64,000 nucleotides of DNA, taken from contig OZ007510.1 of NCBI GenBank assembly GCA_963931865.1, positions 10,388,993 to 10,452,992 of the forward strand. Reading direction: 5' to 3'. The DNA is from Axinella damicornis (Eukaryota > Porifera > Demospongiae > Axinellida > Axinellidae). A program made the position numbers and the translations under genes. Positions within the stretch are counted from its first letter, which is position 1; each line of letters starts with the position of its first letter. The notes beneath the pieces were generated by a model. It was not told the DNA's origin and did no database searches. It worked only from the letters and a program-made list of their open reading frames with translations. Of the stretch, positions 33,801 through 44,333 are shown piece after piece.

Positions 33801-36800
33801 CTCTAAAATCCACCCTGACTTCATTTCAGGACACCGATGCATACATTTCTATGACAAGATGGCCAATTTTTAAAGAGTGTCTCCATGATTTATTATGCCT
33901 ATCTCCGATCTCCCCATGAATGAATGGCATGTTAGTCTGTCCTAAGGCTCTCACTGTATATGCGGTTGTCTGTCCTAGGGTGTTTTATTCCACATATCTA
34001 TGTATGCTTGTCTTATGTCTGTTCTGGGGATGCTATTTTGTGTGTACTCCATATACCGTTGATTAACCTCAATCTCAATACTTCCAAGGTGTGGTTTCCT
34101 GAACAGGCAGGTGGCGATACTGATGCAGCTCTTGGAGGAAGCTGACATCCCGGACCCGTCATCAGGTATCGCGTGACAGCCACACCGTGCCTACACATTG
34201 CTCATTCACTCACAGCTCACTGTCTTCCCCTCCAGACAAGTTCATTCAGGAGAGTACTCTGGCACAGAGTTTACACTCTGTGTTATGCAGGTAGGAAATA
34301 GTTAGCAGACTGCTCTGCTCCACTGAGTTGAGGTATTGGTATGTATACCATGCAACCAATAATTGTTGTTCAACCTTATGAATAATTGAATTTTATGTTT
34401 ACCAAGTGCAGGGAAAAACCATGGGAATGTCCCATTCTGACCTTGGTTTCAGTTTACAAATTCATTAATTGACAAGCTACCAAGTTGGTTTATTAGTCTT
34501 TTTTCCAGGAGCGCATAATGATGTAGAGTACGTCGTTATGCACTCCTGGTCTCTCAGCATCGGAACTTACTATAGTTACTCGATTACATGGTCAGCGAAG
34601 AGTTGAGTGGTTCTCACATAGTGTCATCTTTTCATGCATTCTGAAAATCAGGGTGAAGTTGTGGTGACACTTGCATCTCCAGTAAGTACTGAATCAACTG
34701 TTGTCCGCTGAGAGGAAAGGTGCACTTGCCCTGCTACTCGTAATCACCACGTATTACATTAACTTAGCACCTAGTTACAGGAAAATTGCAAGGATGGCGA
34801 AGCTCTCCCTGATGTTGGGTGGCGCAGCCTCGTCTCAGGCCTCCACGCCTTGCTTGCTTGCAGTACGAAAAGTGCGCTTTTTCGTACTGCAAGCAACAAA
34901 AAGCTGGGCGTGGAGGCCTGGGAATGAGGCTATAGGGTGGCGTGGATCTACATGGGAACGAGGCTACTCTCTCAAGTCTTCAAAATTGGAGAGAACTTAC
35001 GTAGCCTATCTCTTGTTCTCTAGACTTCAGGAGGGGCAGCACCATGTGAAGGTGAAGATCAATGATTGGTCTGAGGTCAACGTCTTGATGGACTTCAACC
35101 CTACCAATTTGTCAGGCACACAGGTACCTGTTGATAGGTTAGGTTAACTGTTACGCACCCCAGTATGGTTTCCTGGTGTATGCATGGCTCCAAATGTTTT
35201 GTGTCTTTAAAGTTAGAAAGTGGAATTTGCAGGCTGACTTTGAAGTCTCATGAGTCCAGTTTTTGACAGTATACATGTAGCATACAAAACACAATAGATT
35301 AGATGTGGTATTGGCTCCGAAGACAACAGAATTTGCATGTTAAATCAGTAACTCATTCACTTCCATATAGGGATTGGCAGGAAAAGGTTCTAGAGTGAGG
35401 TAATGCCATAAGGAAGTGTGTGTGTTGTGTAGTAGTCTCCATATGAAATGATTATTATGGTGCTTCCCATACTTTAGCGCATCTATCCTCTGTACATGTG
35501 TACGTAGCCTTGTTCCCTGGCCCACACACAGCCTTTCAGTACAGTAACGCAAGGAGAGCCTGGTACATAGTCTCACATGAGTGACGTAGTGAATGAAAGG
35601 ATGGTAGTAAGGTTTTGATTGTGTGTGGGTGCACTTAATTGTGTCCCAGAACAGCAACAAGAGTGAAGGTACCAGGTAACTCACATGTACCACGTATATC
35701 TGTTGGATGTGTAGTTGGTTAACAAATCGATCTCACCTTTTTGTCCTGGCATTTGTTGATGACATCATGGTTGCATACCAGGCCCTTCCGCACTGCAAAC
35801 GATGAAAGGCTGCATGGGTTAGGGAACTAAACTACTCTGTAAGAACAGTGGATGAACCATTTCCTTATGTGAGTAATTACTCTGCTTTGTACATGCTGGT
35901 ATAAATATTGTTTGCGGATGGCTCTTCTGGTTTAGAACTGAGTCTGTCTCTTCCACCTGTGACTCCGTTAGGTCGTACTCGGCTCTGCTGTTGCTGGAGA
36001 GCTGTGACACCATTGCGGACGCCCTCCCCTCTTCGTGTAACCCGGCCCTGCACAGGATGCTGCGAGCCTTCTCACCAATGAAGAGGTATGTGAACCTCCT
36101 CGAATGAGACCCACCGAGTGGGGTGTATTACGCTTTATCCAGGTGGACGGGATTGTTGGTTAGGTAAACGATAGCCAGCATCGATGAGATTCCCTGCAAA
36201 GTGAATGTACAGCAACGTAACCAGGAAAGTGGAATTGACTGTTGACCAACATATGCAATTTGGCTCCACCATGGAGGAGGAGGGGAGGATAGGAGGAGGG
36301 GGGAGGGGAGGAGAGTAGGCTACATGCACATGCTCTGTGATGGGACTTACTCTAAAGAGTCAGCAAACTCCTGAGCACTGCCAAACTCTTGTTTCTGAGA
36401 GCCATGGCCGTGTAAATGATGTACTCACCGTCACCACACACCACAGTCTATTGCGTGCAATGAGTTAAATCCTCTGCAGAGGATGATGTATCAATGAGTT
36501 TACAAGACTGCCTTCACCTCACAGACCTCCAGCTCAACTATTCAAGACCCTCTTTGGGGGCGGGGGAGGGGGTTAGAACCACTTGGTATTGTCCAACAAG
36601 ACGTATAGTGAGTGGGTGTGTTTAGGCTACCTAGGACAGTCTCTTGTGTGAACAAAACAAAGCAGTCAAGAATTGGAATCAGTGTATGGGATCCTCAAGT
36701 TAAACTGACCTCCGAAAGGGCTGTAAACTGGAAGTGAACGTAGCCTTACAACTTCAATTCCTCTTGGTTGAAAGAGTGTATGCACGTTTTGACCACTAAC

Positions 36801-39800
36801 TGCCTACATACCTTCCTGTGTCCCATGTGTATAGTGGAATGACTCTCATGTGTATAGTGGTATGACTCTCAGATGATATAACTCTCTTGTGATTTCCCTT
36901 GTGGGCTACATAGTATACCTCATCATATGCTCTATTCTTATGCATTACAATTGCATATGCTTCGTAAGAATATCATGCACTATGTGTATCTTTAAACACA
37001 CAGCTGAGTGGGAATGATCTCAATAGCCAAATGTTTTTTTACCCACCTACTCTGTTAAGCATACATCTGTTGCCTGGCCACGTAAGTGCCACACATTGTG
37101 CTTGTGTATAACATATATAGCTTCACCCACCCATCCTCCTCCCCCCCCCCCCCCCCCCCCTCATCCCACACAGCCTTCAGGTGGTGTCCCTGGATGCTGA
37201 CGTCCCACTCGCCCAGGTTCTCCACTTTGCCTCACACCTGGTGCACTGGGGCAAGGCCATGGCCATCTACCCCCTCTCCGAGAACAACATCTACATCACC
37301 AGCCCTTTGGCTGACACAAGAGTGTGAGCACCATTTCCCCCTAACCCCAATCTCAACCCTAGCCCTAACTCTATTCCTAATACATTTATTCAGAGCAAGA
37401 AGCCTGCCAACTTTGACAGCACCACTATATGCCTAGCTTGCATCTTGACTGTCTATAGTGTGTTTGGAACAGCTATTGCAAATGAAAGCAAACAGTTGTC
37501 AGGAAGTGAATAAGTTATTGAAAGCAAGCCAATCATACAAGTCACATGGGTGTCATGTGCATGTGCAGTGTGAGTATGACACTCGGAAAGTGCACTTGCT
37601 CTTTAACGTGTTCTTAGTAATTGATGTGGGTGGGCCCAAGTCATTGTATATGCATGCAAGCTATAGTATTGCTACATGGGTGATGAAATCTATTGGTCAG
37701 TCCTTACAACTTTGTGGGACGTAGTTTAGTCGTTACGTTTTGAAGTGCCCATGTAGTGATTACCTCCCACGTACATTGAAACCGTCTGCATTACGTATGG
37801 CTGTCAGGCTGCTGTTGGTATCTTTCCACCCTCAGGAACTCCGACCTCTCCAAAACCTTCTCCGATAGCTTTTCAGGTATCTCCTTGGCCGAGCTGCTCT
37901 CAAACTTCTCCCTCCCTGTTTCCCTGGGAGACCTCAAGCAGCTCTTTCCAGATGAGGTAGGACTGCACACTGTGGGTAGTGTAAGTTGTATCGGCATGAA
38001 AAGGCTTTCATGCCGATACAGGCTGTGGTGACTGGCAAGTAGTCTAACAGTAGCCTCTTTCCCAGGCCCCGCCAGCTTTGTCGCTTGCAGTAGTCAAGCA
38101 ATGAAAAGCTGGGCATGGACCTGGGAATGAACGAGGCTAGTCTAACTGCAATGGCCTGGGAACAAGGCTAGTCTATGGGCCTGGGAACGAGGCTAGTCTA
38201 ACTGCATGGGCCTGGGAACGAGGCTAGTCTATGGGCCTGGGAACGAGGCTAGTCTATGGGCCTGGGAACGAGGCTAGTCTATGGGCCTGGGAACGAGGCT
38301 AGTCTAACTGCATGGGCCTGGGAACGAGGCTAGTCTAACTGCAATGGCCTGGGAACGAGGCTAGTCTAACTGCATGGGCCTGGGAACAAGGCTAGTCTAT
38401 GGGCCTGGGAACGAGGCTAGTCTAACTGCATGGGCCTGGGAACGAGGCTAGTCTATGGGCCTGGGAACGAGGCTAGTCTATGGGCCTGGGAACGAGGCTA
38501 GTCTAACTGCATGGGCCTGGGAACGAGGCTAGTCTAACTGCATGGGCCTGGGAACGAGGCTAGTCTAACTGCATGGGCCTGGGAACGAGGCTAGTCTAAC
38601 TGCAATGGCCTGGGAACAAGGCTAGTCTATGGGCCTGGGAACAAGGCTAGTCTATGGGCCTGGGAACGAGGCTAGTCTAACTGCATGGGCCTGGGAACGA
38701 GGCTAGTCTAACTGCATGGGCCTGGGAACGAGGCTAGTCTAACTGCAATGGCCTGGGAACGAGGCTAGTCTATGGGCCTGGGAACGAGGCTAGTCTAACT
38801 GCATGGGCCTGGGAACCCATGCTCAATGTAATGAAAAAGGAGCTGACTGCTCGCCATTGTGTTAGTGAAAAAATGCGGAAGTGGAAGTAGAGAGTGACTG
38901 CCTCTGGGAGTGAGTCTAGATCGTTGTCAGTTGTCAGTGATGATTGGTTGCTTTTTCTTCACATGCAGCGGGTAATCCAGAAGGTTGCTTGGCTCGTACA
39001 ACACCGGCAGATCACTCAGGTACATGACAAAGTCTAGATTAGTATACCTCTAGCCTCGTTCCCATTTATCTTTTTTGTTTCCGTATGAAGTGTGAAGGTA
39101 TATGTCTTGAACCACTAGTCTGCACTGTTGATCTCACACTGTAGATATATCTCACCTCAGTAAGCGTAATAGCCGACATTTTTTTGTTGTTGCTGACAGT
39201 GGCAAACATCTACTTCCAGACTTTCCTCTCGACTCTTCTGGTTCCATGGCAGTCACTGCTTGTTTCGGCCTCCCACCCCACACAGCTACACACATACATC
39301 TACATAGTGCCCATGGCGTCATGTGAGGCTGGTGGAGAGGTGCAGCCTCCCTCTCCCTCCCCAGTGTCTTCCGGGTTTGCCAGTGACCATACCTCCAACA
39401 GCACCACCTCCACCTCCACCACAAGACCACACAGCCTCTCCCCAGACTCAGGTTAGACAGCTGTTCAATAGTCTTCCTCACTACTCTCCTTGAGGTACAC
39501 TGAGTGGTTAGTCGACTAACCGACTAAACTAAGGCTGTTGACTACATTTGTTAGATCTTGCATGTCAGCTTGTTGAGAGGGCCAGACTTTCTCCATAGCA
39601 TGTACCAGGAGTTTACAATTTGTGTCCAACAGGATGATCTGCTTTTCAAGGTCAGTATATATAACATAGGCAGTTGAACGCTCTTTTGCTGCTTTCAGCA
39701 GCTCATGCACAACTGCATGTATGTGGAGTTGCTTAGCCTCGTTCCCAGGCCCACTAGCCTCGTTCCCAGGCTCCTCCCCAGCTTTTTGACGCATACTGTA

Positions 39801-40101
39801 CAGTATGCGACAAAAAGCTGGGGAGGAGCCTGGGAACGGGGCTAAGGCCCACACCGTTTTCGGTTGCACGCACAAAAGTTCTTTCATGTGTGCAACCAAA
39901 AATGGCACAGGTCTGGGAATGAGGCTAGAGATGCTAGTGTCTTTGAACATCCTGCAAACGAATTGAGTACTAATTGAGGAAGACAAATTAGCCTAGTCGT
40001 CAAGCCCTACTTTGAGATGGTCTTAGCCTTGTTCCCAGGCCCGTACCGAGCACCTGGGAATGAGGCTAAGATGGTCTTCGCAGTTGTATTCATCAGTATA
40101 G

Positions 40102-40133
<32 letters not shown>

Positions 40134-41326
40134 ACACACACTCACACACCTAACATCTACCCTCTGCATTCTCCTGTGTGCCTTCCACCTTGTCTCTCTC
40201 CCCTTCCACTTCCACCTTGTCTCTCTCCCCTTCCACTTCCACCTCACCACAGGCCGCACCGATGAGGGAGGTGACCATAGCCTAGAGTCCCAGCTGCTAC
40301 AGCACCTGACCCGGGAGGAGCAGCAGAGCGTCCTCCTCACCTCTGCAGCTAGCGACATCGAAGACCTTGAGCAGTTTACAAGGCATGTGTACAGTGCTCA
40401 CCAGCTGTGTTATGTACTAGGCAACACCTGGTCTCCATATTTTCCTTTCCTTTATCTCCAGTACTGCCTTGTGTGAGCAGTGATATGCATTAGCTGACAC
40501 ACACAGCACAGCTACACCAGAAGCTCATGAGCTGCCGAAGGCGGCGAAGGAGCGTCGAACTCAGCATGCACGCCCTAGCGGAAGTAGTAGGTATTCACGC
40601 GTCCCAAACTTTTACCTTGGCTACACACATACATCTACATAGCCCATGGCGTCATGTGAGGCTGGTGGAGAGGTGCAGCCCCCCTCTCCCTCCCCAGTGT
40701 CTTCCACTGAACTTGTCAATTAGGGTATGCATGGTGGTGCGGCTTTGGTGTGTGCGGCTTTGGCAAGATGGAAGGGGGAGAGTGATATGAGGGAAGAAGG
40801 GAAAGGAGATAGGAGAATGCAGAGTGTGGGTGGGAGGGGAGAGGGCCAGGAGGGGGACATGCTGAAGGATACATACAACTGCCATGACCTCTCAAAGTAG
40901 GGCTCTTGTTGTGTAGATACAACGTACCACCTTGTGTGAGCAGCCGTGGCACTCTCTCAAGAATGGACTCTCCTGATAAGCATACAAACAACAATCGTGT
41001 TTTGTCTGTCCTGAGGCTACAGCTCTAACAAAGTTGTAGTCAGCAACTTTGAGAAAGTGTGATCCAGGCCAATGTGGAATACATGATTGTAACGACAAAT
41101 AGTGTGTTTAAGTAACGAAGAGACATGCTGGCATCTGAACTTTGAGTACCAAGCTCTCTGACTTGTATTCTACAGGCTGTGCAAGTACTTCCATGGCGGC
41201 CATCATCTTGAGGAGATTATGCTCATGGAGAACATTCCACGGTCGCAGCTTCTCACCCTAATTGACAAATTCAGCGAGGTGCTCGTCACCTGCACTCTCC
41301 CGGAACACTCCACCACATGCACATAG
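30830..41326 (+). CDS. NPRL3: NPRL3, GATOR1 subunit, 14 exons
   Basis: Exons: 30830-30935, 32069-32090, 32338-32500, 33529-33611, 34089-34165, 34236-34290, 35024-35123, 35943-36085, 37174-37323, 37836-37956, 38969-39019, 39286-39451, 40253-40382, 41176-41326. They give 505 aa in one frame (human NPRL3 is 569). NPRL3 with NPRL2 and DEPDC5 forms GATOR1, the GAP for Rag GTPases that turns down TORC1 on lysosomes when amino acids are low. Family signatures: [105 protein letters not shown] and [21 protein letters not shown]. All junctions are GT-AG except a GC donor after exon 13. The exon 8 acceptor (35943) is the least certain. AATAAA at 41427-41432. Confidence 0.9.
30991..31494. mobile_element. 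504-bp TTAA-flanked MITE, copy 2 (NPRL3 intron 1)
   Basis: TTAA at 30987-30990 and 31495-31498. It is the inverted copy of 6133-6635, with ends CCCTTTA / TAAAGAG. The ORF at 30898-31326 minus is a by-product. Confidence 0.75.
31801..31817. repeat. Poly-G tract in NPRL3 intron 1
   Basis: A run of about 17 G after acaacgc. Non-coding. Confidence 0.7.
32196..32258. mobile_element. 63-bp hAT-like MITE with 8-bp TSD (intron 2)
   Basis: AGAAGGCC occurs at 32188-32195 and 32259-32266. The insert is nearly a pure hairpin: tagcctcggtcccaggctct and agagcctgggaccgagacta. Confidence 0.75.
34825..34934. mobile_element. 110-bp hAT-like MITE with 8-bp TSD (intron 6)
   Basis: GGGTGGCG occurs at 34817-34824 and 34935-34942. 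Ends agcctcgtctcaggcc / ggcctgggaatgaggct; the centre is a second hairpin (gcagtacgaaaa / ttttcgtactgc). Confidence 0.75.
37139..37160. repeat. Poly-C tract beside the exon 9 acceptor
   Basis: About 22 C end 13 bp before the exon 9 acceptor (cacag/c) of NPRL3 and may serve as its polypyrimidine tract. Confidence 0.6.
37987..38020. repeat. Perfect 15-bp hairpin in NPRL3 intron 10
   Basis: tgtatcggcatgaaa and tttcatgccgataca around aggc. It lies just before the MITE at 38051. Confidence 0.75.
38051..38139. mobile_element. hAT-like MITE at the head of the satellite array
   Basis: Ends tagcctctttcccaggcc / cctgggaatgaacgaggcta, with the internal cagctttg / aaaagctg pair seen in other copies. 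The flanks gtctaaca and gtctaact look like an 8-bp target duplication with one change. Confidence 0.65.
38121..38815. repeat. Minisatellite of 31- and 25-bp units in NPRL3 intron 10
   Basis: I count 24 units: 14 long (31 bp, ending gtctaactgcatggg or gtctaactgcaatgg) and 10 short (25 bp, lacking actgca). Each unit has the MITE right end (cctgggaacgaggcta) followed by gtcta, the flank of the MITE insertion at 38051-38139. Gaacaagg variants occur singly and as pairs. Not CRISPR: no spacers, no cas genes, eukaryotic intron. Confidence 0.9.
39734..39927. mobile_element. hAT-like MITE (outer) with 8-bp TSD, containing another MITE
   Basis: Ends tagcctcgttcccaggc / gtctgggaatgaggcta. Flanks GAGTTGCT (39726-39733) and GAGATGCT (39928-39935) form an 8-bp duplication with one mismatch. 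A second copy is nested at 39755-39844. Lies in NPRL3 intron 12. Confidence 0.75.
39755..39844. mobile_element. 90-bp hAT-like MITE (inner), perfect 8-bp TSD
   Basis: AGGCCCAC at 39747-39754 and 39845-39852. Almost a complete hairpin: tagcctcgttcccaggctcc / ggagcctgggaacggggcta, centre tactgtacagta. Confidence 0.8.
40023..40068. mobile_element. 46-bp hAT-like MITE, perfect 8-bp TSD
   Basis: AGATGGTC at 40015-40022 and 40069-40076. Ends ttagccttgttcccaggc / cacctgggaatgaggcta; almost only the two ends remain. Confidence 0.75.
40105..40142. repeat. Poly-C followed by (CA)n in NPRL3 intron 12
   Basis: About 15 C, then about 11 CA, same order as the other composite tracts. Confidence 0.75.
40621..40705 (+). 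pseudogene. Partial duplicate of NPRL3 exon 12 within intron 13
   Basis: It repeats about the first 85 bp of exon 12 (ctacacacatacatctacat ... tccccagtgtcttcc) with a 2-bp deletion (agtgcccatgg to agcccatgg). The base pair before it is gg, not an ag acceptor, and there is no matching donor, so it should not be spliced in. It lies about 1.3 kb after the true exon. Confidence 0.8.
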
Positions 41327-41426
41327 CAGCAGCTGCATTTTTCCTCATTGAAATACATTCCTGCAGTCAGACCGAGTCATTATAGCTTGCTATACCACGC
41401 CAATAACTCTCTGAGCTACGTATCAG

Positions 41427-41432
41427 AATAAA
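41427..41432 (+). terminator. Poly(A) signal AATAAA of NPRL3
   Basis: AATAAA lies 101 bp after the NPRL3 stop codon, the first canonical signal downstream. Confidence 0.5.
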
Positions 41433-41528
41433 GCATTTGATCATGAAGTGGTTAGTGGTCTGGCTGGAAGTAGGATGATGGGTTAGGGCCAGGGACAGTG
41501 CTGAATGCGCATGCGTGCCCATCTCTGC

Positions 41529-42308
41529 ACTGTTAAGGCATGGTTGCATTGTATTTTGAATTAAATTTCGGTCTTCTTCATCACACGATATCTCAGCACA
41601 TGAAAGTGGCACAGACTTTCAGTCTGCACTGAAGTGAAGCTCCACCCTTGTGAATTAATATGGCTTCATAGTTGACCACGCCCACTAATCACGTGGTGCT
41701 CAATACGCGCTGACAAAGCGGTTATCTCGGGTACTTCTCACACAAATACGGAGATGCCTTAAGGCACCTAGGAGCTTCAAACTCTCCATCGAGGCTTAGC
41801 ACGATGTCATCTTCAAGATTTTATTTTGGGAAACTTGAAACAAAGTTACGTTTCTTCAGAACTGACAAAAGAAGCCTTTTCAAGGGTGTTGTGAAGGTGC
41901 TTTTCAGCTGCCTTAAACGCTACAGTAGACTACAGCAGATTTCCCAAAATAAAATCGTTGAATACACATAGGTACCTACCTCCAGAACACCAAAAGAGAC
42001 TCCAGCAACAGCTACAAGAGCTCCGTGTCGGCCTTCACCGTCGTCATCTCTACCCTCGCTCCGCGATTTTCACAGTCCTAGCACAAGATTCAAAAGCGGA
42101 TGGAGGCTACTTTGTTTTGCCCCGAACTACCCATCTACTATGCGTACAAAGAAGCGGTCACATCCTCGCAGTTTCATCTGTGGATGACACAAACAAACGC
42201 TGGACTAAGCTAACTCACATCGCAACCGCGAGGTAGCTTCCGTGTATCAATTACACTTTTCCGTAATCTCTCCGGATTTGACCAATTCATTCAGCCATGC
42301 CTTACTAT
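41529..42308 (+). mobile_element. 780-bp TIR element, copy 2
   Basis: Inverted, nearly identical copy of 3507-4285, with ends gttaaggcatggttg / cagccatgccttacta. It carries the same 92-codon ORF. It follows the 3' end of NPRL3. Confidence 0.75.
41958..42236 (+). CDS. 92-aa hypothetical protein carried by the TIR element (copy 2)
   Basis: Identical in sequence to the protein at 3577-3855 minus. Starts right after the internal 17-bp inverted pair. Features as for copy 1; function not recognised. Confidence 0.3.
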   Translation: MNTHRYLPPEHQKRLQQQLQELRVGLHRRHLYPRSAIFTVLAQDSKADGGYFVLPRTTHLLCVQRSGHILAVSSVDDTNKRWTKLTHIATAR

Positions 42309-43080
42309 ACGTGAGATTACCTATGTACTTAAAGCATGACTGTACACTTCCTGCCGGACCAATATCCACATCGTCAAAGATGAAGGAAAGATGTTGGTGG
42401 TCAATCTTTGATGGGGCGTTAACTTAATTGGCTTGCCAAGATCCATGCTTCAATACAATTATAGCATAATTATATACAATTATGGTGCACAAATTACTAT
42501 TTTGTTACACGATTTCTGCATGCATGCATGGGTATATATGCCCATGCAGGCCCTCGATCCATACATGTGAAAAGAGGATCTAGCTGGTGTTCTGAGCAAC
42601 ATATTATGTTTAAATTTGTCACGTTGGGCGCGGATTTCGGATCTCAAATTAGAAGGCAGAATGTGAGTATCCCCCCCCCCCCCCCCCCCTCCCCCTCTGT
42701 TTTCACCATGCATCCTTCCCCCTCCCCCCATTACCCTCATTCCCAGATTATTTCAGACCCCTTGTTTCTACACTAGCTCAAAGATTTTCTTTTTTTACGA
42801 TGTGATCCCTACTTGGTTGTACTGTAGACTGTTTTAAATCACGGTTGAAAGCAGTTCTTGTTGCAGCTTAATCTTGTTATAATTAATTTGTTATTTGTAA
42901 TGTCACTTTTTCTTTTCCTTTTAATTTGGGTGTGACTCCTATTAGCTTTCCTTGTCATCTCCCAGATGCTGCTTGCATTAAAATTTTCATAAAGAAAAAA
43001 ATGTACACATGCATCAGAAACTTGAATTCCAGATTTTAAAAAACCGATGTGACAAGAAATGTAGCTCAGATCATCCTCTT
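42309..43080. other. Intergenic with repeat pieces and poly-C
   Basis: About 42345-42372 repeats acttcctgccggaccaatat. Poly-C at about 42670-42689. About 42775-43000 looks like the 3' end of a LINE (a tttaaatcacggttgaaagc stretch and an A-rich end), but it is too short to be sure. Confidence 0.4.
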
Positions 43081-43129
43081 GCTTTTCGGGGAGGATCTGG
43101 GAACGATTCTATATAGCTGTAGAAAGCCC

Positions 43130-43310
43130 TCAGTTGGCACTGGGTTGGCCGTGTATTTTGGCATAAATGGGCCAGCGCGCCAATCACTGGCCCGTTTTCA
43201 GCTAGGCTGTGTTGGCATTGCCTGGTTAGTTAGAGTCAGTTTGTATGCTTAGGAAATTACCTCTGGGAGCAGTTTCAAGGCCAACAACTGGAATTATAGG
43301 GTTAATGAAA
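43130..43310. repeat. Diverged relative of the 503-bp TTAA MITE
   Basis: Shares ggcataaatgg, a gcagtttc-aagg-type stretch and a terminal agggttaa with 6133-6635 and 30991-31494. Boundaries unclear. Confidence 0.35.
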
Positions 43311-44333
43311 GACTGGCCCTGGAGCTCAAAACTTGAATGGGGTGCAAGACAACATCAGTCCATAGTTTGCTTTTGATCTAGAGTGTGTGTATGATACATG
43401 CATGGCATTGTGTGTATGTGTGCAAATTGTGCCGTATTGATGTATTATTGCATTTCTGGATTTCGTAAATTATGTTTGTGCATTCTGTACATGTCTACAC
43501 TTAGTCGCTTATTTCTGAATAGTCAGCGCTGCGTGCAACTGCAAGGCATTACACACATGTAGCTACAGTGCTCCCAGCAAAGAGAGTACATTTTGGTTTC
43601 TTTCAAAACAGCAATGCTGAAATCACCAACTCCACCACCCCTTTGTTAGCAGCCAATACTTTGGGGTTAGTGAACATCGCTGACTGTTTGACAGTAGGGC
43701 TACCTGACAGAATTAATAGTACTGATAATTGCATTAAATTTTCAATTACACCTTCACTGGACACGCCTCTGTGACCAAAAAAAAAAGCAACTGAAGCCAC
43801 TAGACGTTCTCCACCGGTGGGCATGGACCGCCTGGGCACTATATAGGGCACCGGCACATGATCTGGCATAGCTAGCTATGCATAGGATCCATCACGTAAT
43901 TAGGCGCATGCGCCTATACAATGCGCCATGTAAGCTAGCGAAAATCCATGTGTGCTTCAATTCGAACTATAGCTACTAGGACGAGAGTCGAATTTGGACC
44001 AGCCAGAGACAATACCAGCGCACCTACCTGGTAAGCATCAAGGTACAAGGTTGTTGTTGAGTGCATGTTCCAAGTCAATATCCTCCCTTGGTAGAAAGAA
44101 TTTTAACACAGCAGAAAACATATAGCCACAGTGCAGCCATGTGATCAGTATAGCGCATGATAGCTACGTAGATAAATATCCTGAGTAGACAAGGGCTGGG
44201 GTTCAACAGGTGCTAACCATGTGTTTAAGAGGTACAGGGATGCCAAGGTCCAAAGATTATTTTGAGCTCTGTAACAAAAGGTGTAGGGAATAGCTAGCAT
44301 CTTCTAAAATGCTGGTCACTCCTCCTTTAATTT

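Noticed and set aside
34645..34690. Possible NPRL3 exon (gggtgaagttgtggtgac...)
   Set aside because: It would introduce a stop in the frame set by the preceding exon, while 35024-35123 fits the family and phase.
35965..36085. Shorter NPRL3 exon 8 starting after ccgttag at about 35969
   Set aside because: It would need phase 2 from the previous exon, which ends in phase 0; starting at 35943 keeps the frame and gives [11 protein letters not shown], similar to the family.
38121..38815. Regular array that looks CRISPR-like
   Set aside because: Units are contiguous with no unique spacers, lie in an animal intron, and derive from a MITE end; no cas genes.
39152..39481. 109-codon minus-strand ORF
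   Set aside because: It is antisense to NPRL3 exon 12 and flanks, with low-complexity Trp/Arg runs from a Thr/Ser-rich coding strand.
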